From CAWBBA01 sp963741625 (GTDB lineage Bacteria > Desulfobacterota > Desulfomonilia > Desulfomonilales > Desulfomonilaceae), in the NCBI GenBank assembly GCA_963741625.1, contig CAVUIT010000012.1, positions 1,105,641-1,169,640 on the forward strand: a stretch of 64,000 bases of DNA. Direction: 5' to 3'. Numbering within the stretch: the first letter of the stretch is position 1; every line of letters begins with the position of its first letter. This document shows positions 48,553-57,510 of this stretch, one piece after another. The notes below the pieces were generated by a model, which did no database searches, had not been told where the DNA came from, and was given only the letters and a program-made list of their open reading frames with translations. The position numbers were made by a program, and so were the translations under genes.

Positions 48553-49700
48553 TCCACTCCGGTAGGTCTGCTTGAGACCAATTGTTGCGCGGCCCCTTCA
48601 GCCGAATCCGCCTCAAGCTCTACAAAGATAAGTTGTGCTGTTTGACCAGGCTTGATAGTGCCGAGGTCTAACCTTCTCAGCGCCTTCGCTCCATTGATTG
48701 AGGCCATGCCGAGGATGACTTCGGGTCGCAAGCTCGGATAATTGTCTGCAACAAAGGCCATTTCTTCAAACAGATTTAACGACGGTGAGCTGGCAAGAGA
48801 ATCCGTTCCCAGGGCCACGTTTATGCCCGCATCCAGAAATTCCTCGATCAAGGGTAATCGGCCGTGAAGAGCCAGATTCGATCTCGCGCACACGCAGATG
48901 GACGGGCCGCTGCGCGCCAGGACATTCACGTCGTTTCGATCAACGTCCAGGCAGTGAACTGCCAAAGTTCCAGGGCTCAGCAGGCCGAGCCTCTCAGCTC
49001 TCGCCACCGGCCGTTCACTTCTGAGGTCCCAATCGTTGAAATCTATTCCACGAGATCTCAGCAGATCGGCCCACGAACCCGCGCCCGTTGAAAGAAACTC
49101 GGTCTCGGCATCGGACTCCGCGAGATGAAACGTGCAGACACACTCCCGTTTAGCCGCAGCAGCCTTAACAGCTCTCAACGTCTCCGGGGCAGTGGTGTGA
49201 AGGGCATGACCCGCGAATGAGAAGGACAAGCCGTTGCAGTTGTCCGGCACGTCCGGCAGGGCCGGGCAGTTGCCCAGCATTTCAAGGAAGACAATGCCCT
49301 CCAGGCCGGCGCTGGCAATGGCTGCTGCACCAGGTTCCCAAGGCCCCACCTCGGCAACGAGCCCGGTACCCGTCTGTCTGACCAGATCCGCCGCTTGGAT
49401 CGCGGCGGTAAGTATCTGTTGCGGGGAGAAAGCGGTCCTGGCCTCAATCAATTCCTTCACCCACTCGACAAATCCGATACCCGGTCTCAGCCGATCCGAG
49501 AGGCATGAGAGGCTCAAGTGGGTATGGGCATTGATCAGAGCGGGGAGTATGACGCCCGATCCGTGATCGTGGACATCAGCGCCTGCATGGGCTTTTCCCA
49601 GAGCGGATATGCGACCTGACGTGACTTCCACTATGCCGTTTTCGATCCAGACTTCCGGCTCCACCATCACCCATTTAGCCTTGTGAAGCCTCGGTTTCAC
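48543..49700 (-). CDS. Aminodeoxyfutalosine deaminase (amidohydrolase)
   Basis: This 385-residue TIM-barrel amidohydrolase has INAHTHLSLS (H-x-H metal ligands), TFHLAESDAET and AVHCLDVDRND (His ligands), and ALGTDSLASS (catalytic Asp), the pattern of the 6-amino-6-deoxyfutalosine deaminase / adenosine-deaminase-like ATZ/TRZ branch. It would deaminate aminodeoxyfutalosine to futalosine, feeding the MqnB encoded opposite. The GTG start abuts the mqnC stop. Position between mqnC and mqnA is the strongest argument for the assignment. Confidence 0.87.
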   Translation of the reverse strand: MKPRLHKAKWVMVEPEVWIENGIVEVTSGRISALGKAHAGADVHDHGSGVILPALINAHTHLSLSCLSDRLRPGIGFVEWVKELIEARTAFSPQQILTAAIQAADLVRQTGTGLVAEVGPWEPGAAAIASAGLEGIVFLEMLGNCPALPDVPDNCNGLSFSFAGHALHTTAPETLRAVKAAAAKRECVCTFHLAESDAETEFLSTGAGSWADLLRSRGIDFNDWDLRSERPVARAERLGLLSPGTLAVHCLDVDRNDVNVLARSGPSICVCARSNLALHGRLPLIEEFLDAGINVALGTDSLASSPSLNLFEEMAFVADNYPSLRPEVILGMASINGAKALRRLDLGTIKPGQTAQLIFVELEADSAEGAAQQLVSSRPTGVEWL

Positions 49701-50762
49701 TCACGCCCTCCCCACGGCTGCGTACACAGCGTCTCTCTGTCTGGCCTGGAAACTGCTCTTTTCAATGAGTCGAATCATTTCTCTGCGAGTTAGCCGATGG
49801 CTTACTCCGGCTGCCGCGACCACATTCTCTTCGATCATGGTGGAACCGAGGTCGTCCGCACCGAACGCGAGTGCTACCTGCCCTATCGCTGCTCCCTGCG
49901 TCACCCAGGATGCCTGCACATGCGCGAAGTTGTCCAAAACCAGCCTAGAAAGAGCCAACATGCGCAAGTATTCCGTACCTCCCATAGTCTTGACCTGGAC
50001 GGTCTCCCTGCCAGGCTGGTAAGGCCACGGGATAAAAGAGGTAAACCCGCCGGTCTTGTCCTGCAGGTGTCGCAGCCGAAACAGGTGAATCAGTCTTTCA
50101 GTCGGAGTTTCCACATGGCCGAACATCATGGTGGCCGTGGTCCGAAGGCCCATTTTGTGAGCAGCGGACATCACATCAAGCCATTCTCGGCTGTTAGCTT
50201 TGCCGGGGGAAACCATCCGCCTCACCCGGTCGACGAGAATCTCCGCACCGCCTCCGGGAATAGAGCTTAGGCCGGCCTTTACAAACCGTTCGAGCACCTG
50301 CTCGACTTTCAGGCTGAAGCGTTTCGCGAGGAAAGTGATCTCAGGCGGGGAATAGCCGTGAAGATTCAACCCGAAAGATCGGATCAGCCGAATGCGGTCT
50401 TCATGCCATTCCATGTCCAGGTCCGGATTGAGACCCCCTTGGAAAAGGATGTGAGTGCCGCCGAGCGCCTTGGTTTCCTTGAGTTTTCCGGCCAGAGTTG
50501 CGTCGTCGAGCACATAAGCCTCGGAATGACTTTTCGCTCTCCAAAACGCGCAGAAGCGGCAACCCGAGGTGCAGATATTGGTGTAGTTGATGTTCCGATC
50601 CACCGCATACGTTGCCACTCGCTCAGGATTATGGCGGAAGCGAGCGCGTTGAGCCAACTGCGCCAGAGTCAATAGATCGACCTCGGCGTACAGGACCTGC
50701 GCGGCCTTAAAGGAAAGACGATTGCCGGACTCTGCGATTTGAATGGCTTCGTGGAGGGTCAT
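49701..50762 (-). CDS. mqnC: Cyclic dehypoxanthinyl futalosine synthase (radical SAM)
   Basis: This 353-residue radical-SAM enzyme has the 4Fe-4S motif CTSGCRFCAF, preceded by VDRNINYTNIC. GGTHILFQGGLNPDLD, SIPGGGAEIL, ATMMFGHVETPTERL and FIPWPYQPGRE are the conserved barrel and C-terminal parts. It cyclises dehypoxanthinyl futalosine. The ATG overlaps the mqnE stop (ATGA), showing translational coupling. It is oxygen-sensitive, in keeping with an anaerobic host. Confidence 0.94.
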   Translation of the reverse strand: MTLHEAIQIAESGNRLSFKAAQVLYAEVDLLTLAQLAQRARFRHNPERVATYAVDRNINYTNICTSGCRFCAFWRAKSHSEAYVLDDATLAGKLKETKALGGTHILFQGGLNPDLDMEWHEDRIRLIRSFGLNLHGYSPPEITFLAKRFSLKVEQVLERFVKAGLSSIPGGGAEILVDRVRRMVSPGKANSREWLDVMSAAHKMGLRTTATMMFGHVETPTERLIHLFRLRHLQDKTGGFTSFIPWPYQPGRETVQVKTMGGTEYLRMLALSRLVLDNFAHVQASWVTQGAAIGQVALAFGADDLGSTMIEENVVAAAGVSHRLTRREMIRLIEKSSFQARQRDAVYAAVGRA

Positions 50763-51910
50763 GCGGCCATGATCGTTTGATGAAAAGTGTCTCGTTCCGC
50801 GGGCTTAAGGCCTGCGGATAGGATCAACTGTTCCAGGTCTTCTCTGGTGAGCCCGACCGCAGTCTCAGCGCCTGCCTGGTGGGCAATCTTTTCCACGACA
50901 ATGGTTCCTTCCAGGTCGTCTGCACCGAAGTGCAATGCGGTCTGGGCCAACTTCAGCCCGAGCATGACCCAGTAGGCTTTTATATGAGGGATGTTGCTCA
51001 AGATGAGCCGAGCCGCGGCAATGGTCTTCAGAGTCTCCACTCCTGTCGGTCCGGGCAAATCCGACAAGGAGGTGTTCGCGGGGTGAAACACCAGAGGGAT
51101 AAAGGCCCTGAAGCCGCCTGTCTCATCTTGCTGGGCTCGGAGGCGCAACAGGTGCTCGATGCGTTCCACAGGTGTCTCGATGTGGCCGAAAAGGAGAGTG
51201 GCGTTCGTTCCGATCCCCAGACGATGAGCCGCTGCATGGACGGCAAGCCACGTGTCCGCGTCGATCTTGGCTGGGAAGAGTTCCCGCCTCACTCGTTCGG
51301 AGAAAACTTCAGCTCCGCCGCCTGGAAGAGCGTCAAGGCCCGCCTCGCGCAAAGCGGCTAAGCAGTCACTCCACGAGAGCGAGGCACGCTTCGAGATGTG
51401 GTCAATCTCAACCGCGGTGAAGGCTTTGACGCGGATTTCGGGACCGACAGTTTTAATAGCTCTAAGAAGATCGAGATAATAAGTGAAATCAGGTTCCGGG
51501 TTGATGGCTCCTACCAGGTGCACTTCCCTGAGCCCCGAAACTCCAGACCTGCGTATCTGGGCAGCAACTTCTTCGGGCTTTAGCAAGTAACCTTCCGGTG
51601 ATCCCTGGGAGCGATGAAAAGCGCAGAATTTACATCCATTGACGCAGATGTTGGTGTAGTTGATGTGATGGTTTGCCACGTAGAACGCTCGATCACCGAA
51701 CCTCGCTCGTCTGGCCGCTGAAGCCAAGGTTCCAAGGCCGACCACGTCCGGGGTCTCCAAACAGGCCAGCCCTTCGGCCAAACCGAGCCGTGAACCCGCA
51801 AAGAACCTTCGACCGACCTCTACCAGTGCCTCATCGGTAATACGGTTAAGTATGTCACTCGGGCTGATGCCGACCTGATTCCAGTCAGTAGTGCAGTAAG
51901 CCTCCGGCAA
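50759..51910 (-). CDS. mqnE: Aminodeoxyfutalosine synthase (radical SAM)
   Basis: This 383-residue radical-SAM enzyme has the cluster motif CVNGCKFCAF after VANHHINYTNI. Further conserved parts are EVHLVGAINPEPDFTYYLD, LDALPGGGAEVFSERVR and NATLLFGHIETPVERIEHL. It adds the adenosyl radical to 3-enolpyruvyl-benzoate to give aminodeoxyfutalosine. It is the first gene of the operon. The TTG start is supported by GGAGAGAGG upstream. A promoter with nested palindromes lies just before it. Confidence 0.93.
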   Translation of the reverse strand: MPEAYCTTDWNQVGISPSDILNRITDEALVEVGRRFFAGSRLGLAEGLACLETPDVVGLGTLASAARRARFGDRAFYVANHHINYTNICVNGCKFCAFHRSQGSPEGYLLKPEEVAAQIRRSGVSGLREVHLVGAINPEPDFTYYLDLLRAIKTVGPEIRVKAFTAVEIDHISKRASLSWSDCLAALREAGLDALPGGGAEVFSERVRRELFPAKIDADTWLAVHAAAHRLGIGTNATLLFGHIETPVERIEHLLRLRAQQDETGGFRAFIPLVFHPANTSLSDLPGPTGVETLKTIAAARLILSNIPHIKAYWVMLGLKLAQTALHFGADDLEGTIVVEKIAHQAGAETAVGLTREDLEQLILSAGLKPAERDTFHQTIMAA

Positions 51911-51933
51911 TTCTTATACCTCTCTCCGGGGTA

Positions 51934-51976
51934 ATGACCACCTGGTCATCATGCACCGCGTGCACAATTTTGACAA
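51934..51976 (-). promoter_or_regulatory. Promoter of the mqn operon with two palindromes
   Basis: Read on the minus strand: -35 TTGTCA (51976-51971), 17-base spacer, -10 CATGAT (51953-51948). The spacer contains TGCAC-CGC-GTGCA (51952-51964). A 16-bp inverted repeat ATGACCA-CC-TGGTCAT (51934-51949) overlaps the end of the -10 and the expected start point. This arrangement suggests an operator for a repressor-type protein. The mqnE start codon is 24 bp downstream of the second palindrome. Confidence 0.5.
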
Positions 51977-52019
51977 CACCTTTTTTGGAGAATAACTTTG
52001 AGGGGACCAACCGAATACT

Positions 52020-53258
52020 TTACGAGGTGCGATTCTCGGGGCGAATGGCCATCATGGCCTCATGCAACTCGGATACAACAAGACGTGCAAATTCTCTGTC
52101 ATTAATATGGTAATCACTTTGTACTATTTTGATGTGCGAACCAAGAAGCGCTCTGAGTTCCGATACAAAAACGTGATTAGTTTCCGGCTCATAAAGCGAC
52201 CCACCGAGAACGTCGGCTTCAGACCAACCCTTCATGGGGATCACAACTGTAGTGGGACCCTTGGCGCGGTTCAATTTTTCGGCAACCGTCTGTCCCAACC
52301 GACGAAGGTCTTCGACCGTGGTGCGCACACCCGATCGGAAATCGTACCAGAAGACTTTTCTACCTCTAAACCGCTCCGGCATGGTGTCCGGTGAATCAAA
52401 TTCCAGCACGACGCAATCCAGGCCTCCGGGAACGACGACCTGGGGTATTCCGTGGCGGCCCGCAGTCTCCATCCTGCGCGGTCCGATTCCGCTGCAATAC
52501 CCGTTGTACAAGTCATCCGCAAACTCATGAAGCGCGAAGTCCATGACGCCCTGGATAAGCCCCTGATCTATAAGATCTTCCATTGCCATGCCCCCGGTGC
52601 CGTTGGCATGGAACGGTGCGACGTCATATCCTTGATCCTCAAGCATCTTCTTTACCAGCATGGCCCCCTCGGTTATAAACCCGAAGGATGTTAAACCTAT
52701 GACCGGCCTTTCCCGATCTATTCGAACAGGGCTTCCGACCATCCCCGCCACGGCGGCCGCTGCGTTTGCAAGTATCTTTCTGCTCAGCGGGTTGAGACCA
52801 AGGATGTCCATGACCGAGTGCATCATCGTGATGTCTTTGGTTCCTATCAGATCTCTCATATCGCGACTTGCAACTGTTGAGAGCATCACTTTTGGCAATC
52901 CCAACGGCAACGAGCGCATGATTCCGGTTCCAATATGGGTCCCCGTCCCTCCTCCCAAGGCGAGAATGCCTGACACAAGCCCCTGCCGGTGCAGGTCGCT
53001 GACTATCTTCGCTGCACCCTGGGTCATGATTTGAACGGCCAATCTTCGATCACCCCGTCTCAGCAGCTCTCCCAGATGAACCCCGCCCGCGGCTGCAACC
53101 TGCTCTCGTGAAATGTCCGATTGAATCCCCGGACGGTGGAGAATGCCAACGTCCACAACCAACGTGGAACAGCCAGTGTCCTCGATGAGCTGTTTCACGT
53201 ACCCGATCTCTTCGCCTTTGGTGTCGAGTGTTCCGGCAATAACTACCGTTGGCTGCAT
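52020..53258 (-). CDS. Tm-1-like (UPF0261) protein, copy 1
   Basis: This ~412-residue protein has the family's N-terminal TVVIAGTLDTKGEEIGYVK, the glycine-rich LALGGGTGTHIGTGIMRSLP and a C-terminal VPGGLDCVVLEF plus TTVVIPMKGWSEAD, which form the two-domain Tm-1/UPF0261 fold with an ATP-binding N-terminal half. The ATG at 53258, with GAGGT upstream, is preferred over a GTG two codons earlier. It follows the LysR gene on the same strand and has a paralogue at the far end of the aromatic cluster. The reaction is unknown to me. Involvement in handling the aromatic or CoA products is inferred from context. Confidence 0.82.
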   Translation of the reverse strand: MQPTVVIAGTLDTKGEEIGYVKQLIEDTGCSTLVVDVGILHRPGIQSDISREQVAAAGGVHLGELLRRGDRRLAVQIMTQGAAKIVSDLHRQGLVSGILALGGGTGTHIGTGIMRSLPLGLPKVMLSTVASRDMRDLIGTKDITMMHSVMDILGLNPLSRKILANAAAAVAGMVGSPVRIDRERPVIGLTSFGFITEGAMLVKKMLEDQGYDVAPFHANGTGGMAMEDLIDQGLIQGVMDFALHEFADDLYNGYCSGIGPRRMETAGRHGIPQVVVPGGLDCVVLEFDSPDTMPERFRGRKVFWYDFRSGVRTTVEDLRRLGQTVAEKLNRAKGPTTVVIPMKGWSEADVLGGSLYEPETNHVFVSELRALLGSHIKIVQSDYHINDREFARLVVSELHEAMMAIRPENRTS

Positions 53259-53305
53259 AAGCACCTCTTATTCTGGGTTGCGGTTCAATAACAGGCTTTG
53301 GATGT

Positions 53306-54206
53306 CTATTGAGGGAGGGTGCCTTCTCCGTATTTCTTCAAGATCTCCAGAAAATAACTCATGGCAACCGACATCGGCTCGTTCCGCCGGATCACGATAT
53401 CGGCATGAAATGCGATGTTCCCTTCGAGAAGATGGATCTGCTTGAGGACTCCACGCGAGAGTTCGTCCTCGATCTCGTGAGACAATATAAACGAAACCCC
53501 CATTTTTCTCTCTATGTAGGCAAGTATAAAGCTGAGGCTTTCAGATTCGACCAGCAGCGAAGGGGTCACTTCGAACCGGCGCAGTAATTGAAGGATCGCA
53601 TTTCGGATCCCAGATCCCTGCTCTCTGAGGATCATGGCTTCTCCGTTAAGGGATTTTATGGAGACAGGGCGCGTTGACACGAGAGGGTGATCCGGTCGGG
53701 CAACCAAGACAAACTCTGCCCGTGCAAACGGAATGGCCTTCAAGTCGGAGCCGTATTCCGAACGGGCAACCACTACCAGGTCTTCTTTTCTGGTACGGAC
53801 CCTGTTTATAAGATCCGCGGAATTCCCTTCACTCAGATGAACGTGTATTCGAGGGTATTTTTCTTGAAAACGGCCGATTAAGTCAGGCATGACAAGGCTG
53901 GCGTATGCCTTGGTAATCCCTATTCTCAATACTTCCGATGTGGCTTTGTCTGGCTTTCTCCAGCAGCCCCTCTGCCTGCTCGACACGCGAGAAGATGCTC
54001 TTGCTCAAAAGAAAGAGAGCTTCCCCCGTTTCAGTTAACTTGTATTCATGGGCCTGCCGGTAGAAAAGCTGAACCCCGCATTCAGTCTGAAAACTTCTGA
54101 GTTGCTGAGAGACTGCGGGCTGGGTCACATTCAGATGATCCGCGGCCCGGCTCATACTCATGAACTTGCAGAAATAGTGAAATGTTTCCAGATGTTTGAG
54201 GTTCAT
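53306..54206 (-). CDS. LysR-type transcriptional regulator (one frameshift)
   Basis: The N-terminal winged helix-turn-helix is MNLKHLETFHYFCKF followed by SMSRAADHLNVTQPAVSQQ. The effector-binding domain begins SEVLRIGITKAYASLVMPDLIGRF and ends IVIRRNEPMSVAMSYFLEILKK. The two lie in different frames, joined near 53947 in the linker helix. I use the ATG at 54206, where family similarity begins; an ATG nine codons earlier is possible. It is divergent from ubiX with a T-N11-A palindrome in between, the standard layout for a regulator controlling the divergent operon in response to a pathway metabolite. Total length is ~300 residues, normal for the family. Confidence 0.87.
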
Positions 54207-54242
54207 CCTGCCCCATAGAAAACAGATCCTCATATATTACAT

Positions 54243-54259
54243 TATAAGGTAGCCTTATA
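54243..54259. promoter_or_regulatory. Candidate LysR operator
   Basis: TATAAGG-TAG-CCTTATA is a perfect 7-bp inverted repeat with a 3-base centre that contains the LysR T-N11-A pattern. It lies in the divergent region between the LysR gene and ubiX. The adjacent 20 bases are AT-rich. Confidence 0.55.
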
Positions 54260-54469
54260 CAAGCATAACATTTTATGACTTGACTGACCTGCATAAATCC
54301 TTGACAATTCGTAGTTATGGGGGCTCTTCTTGAAAGAAGATCCTTCCCGGACAACTTCAAGCTTCACAATCGCATGGATTCTTTTCACAGCCTCCAGCTT
54401 TCCGGAAGGTATATCCATGACTTGCGACAAAATCCAAACCGCTTGCCACTCAGAAGTAAAGGGGGTCAA

Positions 54470-55033
54470 TTGAAGAGGATTGTTGTTGCCATCAGCGGCG
54501 CCAGCGGGATCATTTACGGCGTCCGGCTCCTTGAGGTCCTTAAACAGGTTGATGAGATTGAGACTCACCTGATCTTGAGTCATGGGGCGTGCATCACCAT
54601 GAAATTGGAAACGCCCTTGGATCCGGACCAGGTGCGGGCTTTGGCTGATCGATCATATGCCCCCGAGGACCTTGCGGCCCCTCTCTCCAGCGGATCTTTT
54701 CGCACCGAGGGGATGGTGGTCGCACCGTGCTCCATGAAGAGCCTCTCGATGATCGCCTTTTCCCTCAACGATAATCTTCTCATCAGGGCCGCAGACGTGA
54801 CCCTCAAGGAGCGCAGGAAGCTGGTTCTGGTTCCGCGTGAGACTCCTCTTCATCTAGGCCATTTGAGGGCCATGACTGCGGTTACAGAGATGGGTGGAAT
54901 AATCCTCCCCCCTTGTCCCTCGTTTTACCACCACCCCAAAACCATTGAGGACCTGGTAGATCAGACCGTCGGCAAGGTGCTGGACCAATTTGGTATAACA
55001 AACCACCTCTTCAATCGTTGGGGCGGAGGATGA
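54470..55033 (+). CDS. ubiX: Flavin prenyltransferase UbiX
   Basis: It makes prenylated FMN, the cofactor of UbiD enzymes, from FMN and dimethylallyl phosphate. The ~187-residue product starts KRIVVAISGASGIIYGVRLLEVL, then has VVAPCSMKSLSMIAFSLNDNLLIRAADVTLKERRKLVLVPRETPL and ends ITNHLFNRW, all typical. I choose TTG 54470, with AAAGGGGG just upstream; the open frame 51 codons longer has no ribosome site or family similarity. It is the first gene of the aromatic cluster and overlaps the next gene (ATGA). It may also serve MqnL, where it would be called mqnM. Confidence 0.92.
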   Translation: MKRIVVAISGASGIIYGVRLLEVLKQVDEIETHLILSHGACITMKLETPLDPDQVRALADRSYAPEDLAAPLSSGSFRTEGMVVAPCSMKSLSMIAFSLNDNLLIRAADVTLKERRKLVLVPRETPLHLGHLRAMTAVTEMGGIILPPCPSFYHHPKTIEDLVDQTVGKVLDQFGITNHLFNRWGGG

Positions 55034-55548
55034 CGCGGGAAGAACTGGAAGACATTGTGACCCGTTATATGGACTCGTGCAACGCCATGACTCTGGCGTG
55101 CAGTATCGACGATAAGCCCTGGGCAGCCACTGTGTACTATGCCCGAAAAGGTTTGGATCTGATTTTCTTCTCCTCTCCCACTTCCCGCCACTCAGTGATC
55201 TTTTCTCAGAATACCCGGGCCGCTGCCACCATACATGGAGGCACCCAGGGATGGAAAGACATCAAAGGTTTACAGATTGAGGGCCACATACACGCTGTGA
55301 CCACAGCGAAAGGCAAGGCTCGTGCCATTTCCACGTATCTGAAGCGGCATCCGTTTGTAAGTGAATTCCTGTCTGACCCGCTGTCTATAAGCGCAAAAGT
55401 CGCAAAAAAAATGTCCAAAGTTGAACTGTACTTCTTTCGACCCGATGCGATCCTGTACCTCGATAACGAGGCCGGGTTTGGAACAAGATGGAAATTGGAA
55501 GTGGAAGGAGGGAAGGCCTGCGGCCCGGTTGGGGAACGCTTTTTTTGA
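55030..55548 (+). CDS. Pyridoxamine 5'-phosphate oxidase-fold FMN-binding protein
   Basis: This ~172-residue split-barrel protein has MTLACSIDDKPWAATVYY, LIFFSSPTSRHS, AAATIHGGTQGWKDIKGLQIEG (the FMN-phosphate region) and VELYFFRPDAILYLDN. It resembles the YhbP/general-stress PNPOx-like group and not PdxH itself. Its ATG overlaps the ubiX stop by four bases, so the two are translationally coupled. A flavin-binding protein tied to a flavin prenyltransferase suggests FMN supply or handling (inference). Confidence 0.8.
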   Translation: MTREELEDIVTRYMDSCNAMTLACSIDDKPWAATVYYARKGLDLIFFSSPTSRHSVIFSQNTRAAATIHGGTQGWKDIKGLQIEGHIHAVTTAKGKARAISTYLKRHPFVSEFLSDPLSISAKVAKKMSKVELYFFRPDAILYLDNEAGFGTRWKLEVEGGKACGPVGERFF

Positions 55549-55650
55549 AGGTATTCTCCACAGGCATCTTCGGAAACTTCCAACGTATTGGCGCTCATCT
55601 GGACCTTCCTTAACCAACCGTCAACCCAACAACAGACAGGAGGTGTAGAG

Positions 55651-57486
55651 ATGGCTGATCTCAAGTTCCCCAGTCCGCATGAGGCGGAAAGGATCGCCGG
55701 AACCGAGGGATGGGAGAGGATGTACCCATACCATTACCAGTTCAGCACCGATGATCCACTGCGGAAGAAGTACGAAGAAGGGATGTTCTGGTTTTATGAC
55801 GGGTTGCACTATCCCGAACCCATGTACCCGTTTGACATGATCTGGGACGAGGCATGGTTTCTGGCGCTGTCGCAGTACAATACCAGAATATTCATCGTGC
55901 CTCCTGCATTGGGCATCGATCACCGTGTTCACAATGGTTACATATACATAACCCCTCTTCCGGTGGCCAACCCCGAGGACATTCCCAAGCGTGCCGAACT
56001 TTTCATGAAGCGTGCCGGCTATTACTACCAGAACTGGGACCGGCTCCACGATAATTGGGAAGTAAAGATGCGCGGCGTTATCAAGAAGCTCGCCGACCTT
56101 GAAATACCCGTCCCTCCTGAAATGGAAGACGAGTCGGTTGTCACCGAGGGACTCGGCGTGTCGACCGGTTACAAGCTCCTAAATGCCTACGATGAACTGA
56201 TCGACCTTGGTATCCTGGCCTGGCAATACCATTTCGAGTTTCTAAACCTCGGCTACGCTGCGTACGTGATCTTCGTGGATTTCTGCACCAAGGCGTTTCC
56301 AGACATCCCGCTCCAAAAGATTACTCAGATGGTCGGCGGCATAGACGTCATCATTTATCAGCCCGACGAGGAGTTGAAAAAACTGGCGAAACTGGCTATC
56401 GAACTGGGCGTGGACGAAACGGTAATGACAGGAGGCTCCGCGGACAGTGTCTTCAAAGCGATGGAGGGATCGGACAAAGGCAAGAAATGGCTGGAAGCGT
56501 TCAACGCGGCCAGGGATCCCTGGTTTTATGTTTCCACAGGGACAGGCTGGTATCACCACGACGCATGCTGGAATGATGACCTCGATATTCCTGTGTCTGC
56601 CATGCGTATATATGTCGAAAAGCTGAGAAAGGGCGAAAATATTGAGCGTCCCACCGCCAAAGTTCGTGAGGAACGAGATAGGCTGATTACCGAGTACCGA
56701 GCGTTGCTGAAGACCGATGAAGACCGCCAGACTTATGATCAGTTGCTCGGTACCGCCAAGACGGTCTTCCCCTATGTTGAGAATCATCTCTTTTACGTCG
56801 AGCACTGGTTTCACAGCCTCTTCTGGAACAAGATGCGCGAGGTCGCTCGGATCATGGTTGAGCACAAGTTCATCAACGATGTGGAAGATGTCTGGTACAT
56901 GAAACGTTCTGAAATCAAGGAAGCACTGTGGGACCTGGTTACGGGATGGGCAACCGGCAGCAACTCCCGCGGACCCCTTGTATGGCCCAAAGAAATAGCC
57001 TGGCGTAAACAATGCATGGAAAAGTTCCGGAAATGGACGCCACCGGATGCCATGGGGACTGTTCCTGAAACGATAAGCGAACCATTCACTATCGTGCTCT
57101 GGGGGATCACGTCCGCGTCAATGGCCCAGTGGGCAAGGCTCAAGAGCATAGCCTCCGGTGACTTGACCAAAATGATCGGATTTCCCGGGTCGCCGGGAAT
57201 CGTCGAGGGGACGGTGCGTGTCTGCCGAACCGCCAAAGAGATCGGGGATCTGCAGGAAGGAGAGATCCTTGTTGCTCCGACCACCTCGCCAAGCTGGGCG
57301 CCCGCGTTCCAGAAGATAAAGGCAGCGGTCACAGATGTGGGCGGAGTCATGTGTCATGCGGCTATCGTATGCCGCGAGTACGGCCTCCCCGCAGTCGTTG
57401 GAACAGGTTCGGCGACATCCATGCTCAAGACCGGACAAAGGATCAAGGTGGACGGATCTACAGGGGAAATCGACATCCTCTCATAA
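55651..57486 (+). CDS. Phenylphosphate-synthase-like catalytic subunit (PEP-synthase-type phosphohistidine protein)
   Basis: This 611-residue (~70 kDa) intact protein has an N-terminal part with EGWERMYPYHYQF, GLHYPEPMYPFDMIWDEAW and RVHNGYIYITPLPV that matches my recollection of the 70-kDa phenylphosphate synthase subunit (Pps1). The C-terminal swivelling domain is of PEP-synthase type: LVAPTTSPSWAPAF, then GGVMCHAAIVCREYGLPAVV with the phospho-accepting His at codon 57355-57357. In Thauera this subunit transfers the beta-phosphate of ATP, via His, to phenol. AGGAGGT precedes the ATG at 55651. It is followed by the ATP-binding partner gene. The phenolic substrate is inferred, not shown. Confidence 0.75.
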   Translation: MADLKFPSPHEAERIAGTEGWERMYPYHYQFSTDDPLRKKYEEGMFWFYDGLHYPEPMYPFDMIWDEAWFLALSQYNTRIFIVPPALGIDHRVHNGYIYITPLPVANPEDIPKRAELFMKRAGYYYQNWDRLHDNWEVKMRGVIKKLADLEIPVPPEMEDESVVTEGLGVSTGYKLLNAYDELIDLGILAWQYHFEFLNLGYAAYVIFVDFCTKAFPDIPLQKITQMVGGIDVIIYQPDEELKKLAKLAIELGVDETVMTGGSADSVFKAMEGSDKGKKWLEAFNAARDPWFYVSTGTGWYHHDACWNDDLDIPVSAMRIYVEKLRKGENIERPTAKVREERDRLITEYRALLKTDEDRQTYDQLLGTAKTVFPYVENHLFYVEHWFHSLFWNKMREVARIMVEHKFINDVEDVWYMKRSEIKEALWDLVTGWATGSNSRGPLVWPKEIAWRKQCMEKFRKWTPPDAMGTVPETISEPFTIVLWGITSASMAQWARLKSIASGDLTKMIGFPGSPGIVEGTVRVCRTAKEIGDLQEGEILVAPTTSPSWAPAFQKIKAAVTDVGGVMCHAAIVCREYGLPAVVGTGSATSMLKTGQRIKVDGSTGEIDILS

Positions 57487-57510
57487 GCGGTTCTGGCGGA
57501 GGATCTAGCG

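Noticed and set aside
54317..54469. 51-codon N-terminal extension of UbiX
   Set aside because: UbiX homology and a strong ribosome site both start at TTG 54470; the extension has neither.
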